A DNA stretch of 64,000 nt from NCBI GenBank assembly GCA_030652475.1, contig JAUSAO010000059.1:1-64000 (forward strand), read 5' to 3'. This document shows positions 13,721 to 20,993 of this stretch, one piece after another (position 1 is the first letter of the stretch; every line of letters starts with the position of its first letter). The stretch comes from Gallionella sp. Lineage in GTDB: Bacteria > Pseudomonadota > Gammaproteobacteria > Burkholderiales > Gallionellaceae. The notes under the pieces were generated by a model. The model was not told the origin of the DNA and ran no database searches. It was given only the letters and a program-made list of their open reading frames with translations. A program made the position numbers and the translations under genes.

Positions 13721-14848
13721 ATGGACATAATCAGGCTAACCAAACGGTGGTGGGCGTGGACTATCCTTGCCATAGTGACATTGTGGATTTTGTACAAAAT
13801 CTTTCTGGCGTTATGGTTCTTTGGCGCCATTCAATCGCCGCCTGTGAAGGATGCGTCCGTCAAAGAAAAAATCCACCTCAGCGATTTTTCACCGGATGGC
13901 AACAAACTCTACTTGGATTATTGCGACACAACCCGGCATTGCAATATTGGGCAATTCGATCTGCAAACGCAAGAGGCCAGTCTCTTTGTACCGCAAGACA
14001 CGCAAGACGCCGTTGCTTCACCCAGTAGTTCAGACGACGGTAAACAACTGGCAGTGGTTATCAAGGAGGCCGCTGGTAATTATGAAACGTCGCAGATTGG
14101 CATTCTTGACTTGGCAACCCATACCTATCGTGCGGTCACCCAAAGCCCGACTTTCAAAGAATGGCCGTCGTTTTCACACGATGGTAAAAAAATTATCTAC
14201 GCCCAATCCAATCGCAAGAGAACAAGCGGCAAGACACGGTTTTCTGAATGGGATATTTATGAAATGGAATTGGCGACGGGGGCAGAACGTCGCTTAACCA
14301 ATTTCTGTTTTTTTGTGATAGGCCGCCCGCAATACATGACGGACAACAAGCTGTTTGTGTTTTCGGGTGACCCTACTTGTAACTTTCCAAACCAAGGGAG
14401 TGCCGACAGCTACAAGGCTTATCAAAAACAATATCAGGATAACAATGTTTTTGTGATGAGCGGTGATGAAACAACATTAAAACCGCTGGTGATTAGCGGT
14501 GATTTGTCGAACGGCGCAACACTGACACGGGATGGCCTTAAAATTCTTTTTAAGGCCATCACCAATAAAATGGATAACTCCAAGGAGTTCAGCTACAACT
14601 TTGATCTTTTTACGTACGAAGAGGGAAAGATTCACCGCTTGACCAACTTAAAAACCTATCTATCAGACTACGCGATTTCCGCGCATGGCGAGTGGGTAGC
14701 CTATCTGAGCGATGAGCAGCGAAATAATAACGATGTATTTTGGATAATGGATGTCGCAGCAGGAACACACAGCAAAATCAATCTGGGTGAACGCAGCAGC
14801 TTTACTGTAACCAACATAATCAACCAACAGAAAGGGGAACAGAAATGA
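13721..14848 (+). CDS. Membrane-anchored beta-propeller (TolB/WD40-like) protein paired with an RTX-family gene
   Basis: Predicted 375-residue protein. One N-terminal membrane segment (residues about 10-36, WWAWTILAIVTLWILYKIFLALWFF) is followed by an exported domain with TolB-type propeller motifs: LSDFSPDGNKLYL, SDDGKQLAVV, WPSFSHDGKKIIY, LTRDGLKILF and SAHGEWVAYLSD. Propellers of this kind bind other proteins; no enzyme motif is seen. Its stop overlaps the start of the phospholipase-like RTX protein (ATGA), so the two are translationally coupled and probably act together, for example as immunity, anchor or chaperone. That role is inference. A GTG at 13718 is an alternative start. Confidence 0.7.
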   Translation: MDIIRLTKRWWAWTILAIVTLWILYKIFLALWFFGAIQSPPVKDASVKEKIHLSDFSPDGNKLYLDYCDTTRHCNIGQFDLQTQEASLFVPQDTQDAVASPSSSDDGKQLAVVIKEAAGNYETSQIGILDLATHTYRAVTQSPTFKEWPSFSHDGKKIIYAQSNRKRTSGKTRFSEWDIYEMELATGAERRLTNFCFFVIGRPQYMTDNKLFVFSGDPTCNFPNQGSADSYKAYQKQYQDNNVFVMSGDETTLKPLVISGDLSNGATLTRDGLKILFKAITNKMDNSKEFSYNFDLFTYEEGKIHRLTNLKTYLSDYAISAHGEWVAYLSDEQRNNNDVFWIMDVAAGTHSKINLGERSSFTVTNIINQQKGEQK

Positions 14849-16149
14849 GCACGACTAACTTGTATGTTGTAAACGGCTTGCCAACATATGGGAAATGGGG
14901 TGGCCCCGGCTGGTCTGCCGGAGAACTTGTTCCTGCTGGCGCACACTTGACGGATGCGCAAAAGGCAGTGGATGGGAAAGATGACTTGGACAGGTTATTT
15001 AAAGCACATGATATTGCCTACGATGAAGCTGCAAAAATGACTGATCCGGTCGCCGAAGCCAAAGCTATATCGGATGCAGATATGCAGCTAGTGGTAGGGA
15101 TGTGGTTATCAGGGCAATTGTCCGATCCGCTTGCAGAGGTGCACCGAATTGCGGCGATGGATGTGTTCGACAAAAAATTAGTTTTGGACGTTTTGGGTGT
15201 TGCTTTTAACAATGTGGACAACTTTCTCACCGGCATTCAGAAGCTCTTTCATCAGGCAGAAATCACCAGAAGTCCGCTCGTTCTCGACCTCAACGGTGAC
15301 GGTGTCAGCACCGTCGCGATATCTGCCGGGGTTCATTTCGACCAGAACAACAACCGCTTTGCCGAACTCAGCGGCTGGGTTGCGCCCAGTGATGGCCTGC
15401 TGGTCAGGGACTTGAATGGCAACGGGCAGATTGATGGCGGCAGCGAACTCTTCGGGGACAACACACTGTTGGCAAACGGCCAGAAAGCCGCTAACGGTTT
15501 TATCTCGCTGGCCGAGCTGGACGCTAACATGGATGATACCGTTGACGCTACTGAAGCGGTCGCCGCCGGAATAAAAATATGGAAGGACGCCAACCAGAAC
15601 GGCATCACCGATGCCGGAGAACTTTTTGCGCTTAATCAGGCGGGCGTGAGTAGTATCGCTACCGGCTACTCCGCTGCTTCCAGCGTAGATGCTCAGGGTA
15701 ACCGGCATAGTCAAGCTGGGCATTACACCGCAGCCGACGGCACAATCCGTGCCATGGACGATGTCTGGTTCGCCGTGGACACGGCGCGAACTATTGAAAA
15801 AGATACCGTAGTAGTCTCCGCCCAGATTGCCGCACTGCCTGACCTGGCCGGATTTGGCAATGTCCACAGTCTGCACCAGGCCATGGCGCTGGATACCACG
15901 GGGCACCTGCAATCCCTGGTCGAACAATTCATGGCTGCCACCGACACAGCCTCCCGCAAGGCGATCACCACCCAACTCATCTATGCCTGGGCGGGAGTTG
16001 AAAACGTAGACCCGGCCAGCCGGGCCGCCAGCATGATCTACGGTAACGTCATTGGCGATGCGCGCAAGCTGGCGAGCCTGGAGGCGCTGCTGGGCGGCAG
16101 GGGCATTGAAATGGCAGCGAATGACAGGATGTGGCAGGTAGCGGCATGA
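14845..16149 (+). CDS. Phospholipase A2-like / EF-hand core protein, lacking an RTX tail
   Basis: Predicted 434 residues. The N-terminal 60 residues contain YGKWGGPGWSAG and, at 49-60, DRLFKAHDIAYD. This resembles the Ca-binding loop and catalytic His-Asp (H55, D56) of secreted or parvovirus-type phospholipase A2. From residue 127 on it carries the core module shared with the protein at 17300: VLDLNGDGVSTVA, then EF-hand-like loops DLNGNGQIDGGSE, DANMDDTVDATE and DANQNGITDAGE, then a helical region ending EALLG. The module is 873 bp long with no net indel against the second copy. After it only 15 unrelated residues remain, so the glycine-rich repeats and type I secretion signal are missing: a probable C-terminal truncation. 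Confidence 0.75.
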   Translation: MSTTNLYVVNGLPTYGKWGGPGWSAGELVPAGAHLTDAQKAVDGKDDLDRLFKAHDIAYDEAAKMTDPVAEAKAISDADMQLVVGMWLSGQLSDPLAEVHRIAAMDVFDKKLVLDVLGVAFNNVDNFLTGIQKLFHQAEITRSPLVLDLNGDGVSTVAISAGVHFDQNNNRFAELSGWVAPSDGLLVRDLNGNGQIDGGSELFGDNTLLANGQKAANGFISLAELDANMDDTVDATEAVAAGIKIWKDANQNGITDAGELFALNQAGVSSIATGYSAASSVDAQGNRHSQAGHYTAADGTIRAMDDVWFAVDTARTIEKDTVVVSAQIAALPDLAGFGNVHSLHQAMALDTTGHLQSLVEQFMAATDTASRKAITTQLIYAWAGVENVDPASRAASMIYGNVIGDARKLASLEALLGGRGIEMAANDRMWQVAA

Positions 16150-16217
16150 AAAATAACCATGCTATGGTGAAATAGTTAGCATAATCAATTTATTACGCAT
16201 GAATCACGACGGCTGCT

Positions 16218-16393
16218 AGGCCAGATTATATAGGTATTTCGGCATATTGTTATTAAGTCGTCTCGCGAGTAGGGTCGCTTCATCAATGAGGGTTGGCTAT
16301 CCGCGATAGCGGAAATAAATTGAAGTGATCTGCTTTCTCAAGGGAGCATGAAATGAAAGCGTTTCAGAAAAGTAATTTTAAGCCACTCCATTT
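16218..16393 (+). repeat. Duplicated promoter/leader segment, copy 2
   Basis: Partner of 13419-13594, including the dyad GCTATC-CGC-GATAGC at 16296-16310 and the same lead-in to the start codon. It ends inside codon 14 of the intact membrane-protein gene, which marks the duplication boundary. The bases before it (16150-16217) hold a small ACCAT/ATGGT hairpin and nothing else seen. Confidence 0.75.
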
Positions 16394-17297
16394 AGCCCTC
16401 ATTTGGGTGCTTGGAATTATTTTAACACTGGTAGTAATTGCATACCTAAGTGTGGAAATTTTACTGCAAAGTTCATATAGAAATCTTGCATTGGGGCGTT
16501 ACAGTGAAGCGGCGGGAAACTCTGCGCGTGCCGTGCTGATTGCACAACTTTTATATCCAGCTTCGTCCAAATACTATCAGAACATTTTTCTATATGACGT
16601 CAAGGTATGGTCTAAGCTGGGCATCATTGGTGGGTCTTTTGGCACTGGACTTAAGAACTTTACAGTAGTCAAAACGCTTAGATTCGAAAAGAAAAATGAG
16701 AAAGCATTGACTCGTGAAGAGATGGCTCGCATACAGGTTGAGGGCGCACGAATTGCCAATGCTACTACACATGGGGAGGGAGTTTCTCTTGTTAATGGGC
16801 TTATTGATAAGTCACAATCATCAAATGACATATGGTCGGCGTATGCGAAAGAAGAGCGTGCCTACGCCGATCTTGCCGGTTTTTTTGCCGTGCTGGCACC
16901 AAAGAATGTTGAACAGCGAAAGCGAAATGACTGGGTAGTTGAATCAGTAAGTAAGGAACATAAAACAGCCCAGGAAATAATCTGCAAATCAGATGTGGTG
17001 CAATGCCGCTTTAATAATTTGCGCTGGCAAATAGGTACTTGTATCCGGCGGGCATACCTTAATGAAACGCCAGTGTGTACGCCTGATACATTTCGAGATG
17101 TGAGCAACTTCGCGGGACGGAACGCCTGCAAAGATTTATCGGTAGATCAATGCTATACGGTGATGAATGATTTACTGCCCTACTATCACCGTCTATTGCA
17201 GGCACAGGGAAATGGTGCTCTTGACTTCTTGTCATTGCAAATTCAAGTGGACCAAGCAGTTACTAACTTGTCATCGGATAAAAAGCAAAGGAGATAA
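16353..17297 (+). CDS. Unknown membrane-anchored periplasmic protein paired with the large RTX gene
   Basis: I do not recognise this family. Predicted 314 residues: one membrane segment at about 13-38 (LHLALIWVLGIILTLVVIAYL), then a mostly helical domain. Near the C-terminus there are six Cys in about 65 residues (IICKSDVVQC, GTCIRR, PVCTPD, NACKDLSVDQC), as expected for a disulfide-bonded periplasmic fold. The gene ends 2 bases before the RTX gene starts, parallel to the propeller gene before the phospholipase-like gene. An immunity or accessory role for the following secreted protein is inference from this arrangement. The start at 16353 follows AAGGGAGC at good spacing. Confidence 0.65.
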   Translation: MKAFQKSNFKPLHLALIWVLGIILTLVVIAYLSVEILLQSSYRNLALGRYSEAAGNSARAVLIAQLLYPASSKYYQNIFLYDVKVWSKLGIIGGSFGTGLKNFTVVKTLRFEKKNEKALTREEMARIQVEGARIANATTHGEGVSLVNGLIDKSQSSNDIWSAYAKEERAYADLAGFFAVLAPKNVEQRKRNDWVVESVSKEHKTAQEIICKSDVVQCRFNNLRWQIGTCIRRAYLNETPVCTPDTFRDVSNFAGRNACKDLSVDQCYTVMNDLLPYYHRLLQAQGNGALDFLSLQIQVDQAVTNLSSDKKQRR

Positions 17298-17299
17298 TC

Positions 17300-20200
17300 A
17301 TGGCTTCATTTTTTGAGGTGGTGCAAGGTATATTAAATTTAGGGCAAGTTCTTGAATCAACGGGGCAAGCTTATGATACCGGAACAGATATAGGACAAAG
17401 CGCGATGGCGGCGGAGGCTGGGAAATCCGCATGCGAAACATACCTTCAAAATCCAACTAAAGATAATTTGCAGAACGTCAGGGATAGTATGAATCAAATC
17501 GAAAATACTAACCAAGCACTACTCCGTGACGCTGTAGGATATGTTCCAGTACCACTAAGTGCAGATCCACAGAAGGTACTTGATGGCGTATTCGACGTAT
17601 TTGATCGGAACAACCAAATCCCCCAGTTGTTGGATGAGATGAATCGGCAGGGAAATAACAGTTACCGACCAATGGATGTTGAAGAGTTTTGTCAACAAAG
17701 TGGGTCGAACGATGGCTTCCTCTCCGGCATCCAGAAGCTCTTCCACCAGGCCGAGATTACTAAAAGCCCGCTCGTACTCGATCTCAACGGCGATGGCGTC
17801 AGCACGGTCGCGATGAACGCCGGGGTTCACTTCGACCAGAACAACAACCGTTTTTCTGAACTAACCGGCTGGGTTGCGCCCAGTGATGGCCTGTTGGTCA
17901 GGGACTTGAATGGCAACGGGCAGATTGATGGCGGCAGCGAACTCTTCGGGGACAACACACTGCTCGCGAACGGCCAGAAAGCCGCCAACGGTTTCGCCTC
18001 ACTGGCAGAACTGGACAACAATCACGACGGCACCGTTGACGGCACTGAAGCTACCGCCGCCAAAATAAAAATATGGAAGGATACCAACCAGAACGGCATT
18101 ACCGATGCCGGAGAACTTTTTGCGCTTAATCAGGCGGGTGTGAGTAGTATCGCTACCGGCTACTCCGCTGCTTCCAGCGTAGATTCTCAGGGTAACCGGC
18201 ATAATCAAACTGGGCATTACACCACAGCTGACGGCACAATCCGTGCCATGGACGATGTCTGGTTTGCTGTGGATACGGCGCGAACCTTTGAAAAGGATAC
18301 CGTGGCGGTCTCCGCCCAGATCGTAGCACTACCGGATATAGCCGGATTCGGCAATGTCCACAGCCTGCATCAGGCCATGGCGCGGGATACCACCGGGCAC
18401 CTGCAATCCCTGGTCGAACAATTCATGGCGGCCACCGACATGACGGCCCGCAAGGCGATCACCACCCAGCTCATCTATGCCTGGGCGGGAGTGGAAAACA
18501 TCGACCCGGCCAGTCGGGCCGCCTCGATAATCTACGGTAACGTCATCGGTGACGCACGCAAACTGGCGAGTCTGGAGGCGCTGCTGGGAGAAAGCTATGT
18601 CGGCGTATGGTGCTGGGGCACGCCAGACCCGAATCCGCATGGGCAGGCGGCGCCTGTGCTATTGCAGGCATTCGACAGTCTCGTCAATTATGTAACGAGC
18701 AGTCTGGCAAGATCGAGCATTAGCTACCTCTACAACAGCGTCGGAATCGCATGGAATGCTGCGACCGCTTTACTGGGCCTTGATTTTTCCGGTGTGGTTG
18801 CGGCGCTTGAATCGAAATACACCACCGACCCGCAAGGGGCGTTACGTGATTTGCAGGCATTCGGTGCTGACTTGAAAACGTATACCGGCGGGGTGGGCTA
18901 TATTGACCAGCTTCGCAATCTTGGAAATATCGGCGGCACGGCATTTGAGTTTCAGCTTGCCAATTTGGGTTATAACAAAATTGCGGGGGATGCCGGAGAT
19001 AATACGCTTACGCCACCAGACGGAGCGGATTACTATCTTGACGGGGGTGACGGCAATGACACACTGAACGGCGGGGCGGGTGCCGACATTCTGGATGGTG
19101 GGACGGGTAACGACATTCTCAACGGCGATACCGGCAACGACACCTACTTGTTTGCGGCGGGCGCAGGTCAGGACACCATTTACGACTACGACCCGGCAGC
19201 GGGCAACCTTGATACGATCAAGCTGGTGGGGCTGCTGCCGTCGCAGATTACGTTTGCGCGGGAACTGGCCAGCGACGGCACACCGACCAATGATCTGGTC
19301 ATCAAGGTCATCGGTACAACCGACTCGCTGCGCATCAAGAATTACTATTCCAGCCCGGCATACAAGATCGAAAAATTGGCCTTTGCCAATGGTATCGTTT
19401 GGGGTAAGGCGGAACTGGATGCGGCAGTATTCGACCTGCGCGGCTCTGGCAACGACAGCGTGCAGCGCGGCTACAACTATGCCAACGGCAATGACACCTA
19501 TCTGTTTGCGAAAGGCGCAGGCCAGGACACTATCTTCGACTACGACTCTGCGGCGGGCAACCTTGATACGATCAAGCTGGTGGGGCTGCTGCCGTCGCAG
19601 ATTACGTTTGCGCGGGAACTGGGCGGCGACGGCGCAGCGACCAATGATCTGGTCATCAAGGTTGTCGGCACAACCGACTCGCTGCGCATCAAGAATTACT
19701 ATTCCAGCCCGGTGTACAAGATCGAAAAGCTGGCCTTTGCCAATGGTATCGTTTGGGGTAAGGCGGAACTGGATGCGGCGGTGTTCGACTTGCGCGGCTC
19801 GGGCAACGACAGCGTGCAGCGTGGCTACAACTATGCCAACGGCAACGACACCTATTTGTTTGCGGCGGGCGCAGGCCAGGACGTGATCTACGACTACGAT
19901 CCCACTGCGGGTAACATCGACACCATCAAGATGGTAGGGCTGCTGCCCTCGCAAATCAGCTTTGCGCGGGAACTGAGCGGTGATGGCATGCCGAGCAACG
20001 ATCTGGTCATCAAGGTTATCGGCAAAACCGACACGCTGCGCATCAAGAACTACTATGCCAGTCCGGTGTACAAGATTGAAAAACTGGTGTTTGCAAACGG
20101 CAGCGTGCTGGATAATTTTGTATTCGGTTTTTTTGGCAACGACATACTTCAAGGCGCAGATGGTAACGATGCGCTGAGCGATGCCGGAGGGAAAAATCTG

Positions 20201-20845
20201 CTGATTGGCGGACTCGGAGCGGATGCTTTGGTGGGTAATTCCGCCAACGAAATGTTTGTCGGCGGCATCGGTAACGACAGCGTCACTACCGGTAACGGCG
20301 CAGACATCATCGCGTTTAACCGGGGCGATGGCATGGACGTGGTCAACGGCGGCATTGGTACCGACAATACAATCACACTCGGCAAGGGCATAAGTTATGC
20401 GGATATCGCACTTTCCAAAGTCAATAACAACCTGATTATTGAGGTCGGCAGCGGTGAGCAGCTCACCCTGGCAAACTGGTATGGCACGGCAGCTAATTTC
20501 AAGAGTGCACTCAATCTGCAAGTGATGGCGGATGCGATGGCGGGTTTTGATGCTGCTTCCACTGATCCGTTATTAAATCAGGCGGTGCAAAACTTCGATT
20601 TCATCGCTATTGCCAACGCTTTTGACCAGGCGCGCGGAACCAGTGCAACCTTCATGCACTGGAGTGTCACCAACAGTTTGCTGGCCACATACCTTGACGG
20701 CAGCGATACCGCCGCGCTCGGTGGCGATTTGGCGCACCAGTACGGTGCAAACGGCGACTTTACCGGGATGAACCTCGCCGCAGTACAAAATGTGCTGAAC
20801 GGACCGCAATTCGGTGAGCAGGCGCAAACTTTGCGTTCGTTGTAA
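17300..20845 (+). CDS. Large RTX / haemolysin-type calcium-binding protein, type I secretion substrate
   Basis: Predicted 1181 residues, presumably exported by the transporter encoded just downstream. Order: a helical N-terminal domain of unknown function (1-138); the EF-hand core module shared with the protein at 14845 (about 140-430; DLNGDGVSTVA, DLNGNGQIDGGSE, DNNHDGTVDGTE, DTNQNGITDAGE); a helical linker; glycine-rich RTX nonapeptides around 580-616 (LDGGDGNDTLNGGAGAD); three HCBP-type repeats of 118 residues beginning NDTYLF; further RTX motifs around 950-1010; and a C-terminal stretch of about 150 residues. Family knowledge: RTX repeats fold on binding calcium outside the cell, and the secretion signal is C-terminal and uncleaved. 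The cellular target is unknown. Confidence 0.85.
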   Translation: MASFFEVVQGILNLGQVLESTGQAYDTGTDIGQSAMAAEAGKSACETYLQNPTKDNLQNVRDSMNQIENTNQALLRDAVGYVPVPLSADPQKVLDGVFDVFDRNNQIPQLLDEMNRQGNNSYRPMDVEEFCQQSGSNDGFLSGIQKLFHQAEITKSPLVLDLNGDGVSTVAMNAGVHFDQNNNRFSELTGWVAPSDGLLVRDLNGNGQIDGGSELFGDNTLLANGQKAANGFASLAELDNNHDGTVDGTEATAAKIKIWKDTNQNGITDAGELFALNQAGVSSIATGYSAASSVDSQGNRHNQTGHYTTADGTIRAMDDVWFAVDTARTFEKDTVAVSAQIVALPDIAGFGNVHSLHQAMARDTTGHLQSLVEQFMAATDMTARKAITTQLIYAWAGVENIDPASRAASIIYGNVIGDARKLASLEALLGESYVGVWCWGTPDPNPHGQAAPVLLQAFDSLVNYVTSSLARSSISYLYNSVGIAWNAATALLGLDFSGVVAALESKYTTDPQGALRDLQAFGADLKTYTGGVGYIDQLRNLGNIGGTAFEFQLANLGYNKIAGDAGDNTLTPPDGADYYLDGGDGNDTLNGGAGADILDGGTGNDILNGDTGNDTYLFAAGAGQDTIYDYDPAAGNLDTIKLVGLLPSQITFARELASDGTPTNDLVIKVIGTTDSLRIKNYYSSPAYKIEKLAFANGIVWGKAELDAAVFDLRGSGNDSVQRGYNYANGNDTYLFAKGAGQDTIFDYDSAAGNLDTIKLVGLLPSQITFARELGGDGAATNDLVIKVVGTTDSLRIKNYYSSPVYKIEKLAFANGIVWGKAELDAAVFDLRGSGNDSVQRGYNYANGNDTYLFAAGAGQDVIYDYDPTAGNIDTIKMVGLLPSQISFARELSGDGMPSNDLVIKVIGKTDTLRIKNYYASPVYKIEKLVFANGSVLDNFVFGFFGNDILQGADGNDALSDAGGKNLLIGGLGADALVGNSANEMFVGGIGNDSVTTGNGADIIAFNRGDGMDVVNGGIGTDNTITLGKGISYADIALSKVNNNLIIEVGSGEQLTLANWYGTAANFKSALNLQVMADAMAGFDAASTDPLLNQAVQNFDFIAIANAFDQARGTSATFMHWSVTNSLLATYLDGSDTAALGGDLAHQYGANGDFTGMNLAAVQNVLNGPQFGEQAQTLRSL
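19133..20110 (+). repeat. In-frame 354-bp tandem repeat inside the RTX gene
   Basis: Copies begin at 19133, 19487 and 19841 with the codons for GNDTYLF. The spacing is exactly 354 bp (118 residues) each time; the third copy is partial (about 270 bp). Copies 1 and 2 are nearly identical over long runs (for example LDTIKLVGLLPSQITFAREL), which points to recent duplication or gene conversion. Confidence 0.9.
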
Positions 20846-20993
20846 GGAAGAGACTGATTTATTCGTCATTTCGGGCGGAAACCGGAAACCGGCATAATCA
20901 ATAACGGCGTGCTCTGCATGCTGCTGGATACCGGCTTTCGTCAGTATGCGTTGCCACTATTCACAGGCTGGTTCCTTTAAACAGGGTGAGATA

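Noticed and set aside
18842-20521. 559-codon minus-strand frame opposite the RTX gene
   Set aside because: Arises from the repetitive Gly/Asp codons of the RTX repeats; its own repeats mirror those of the plus-strand protein and no domain is seen.
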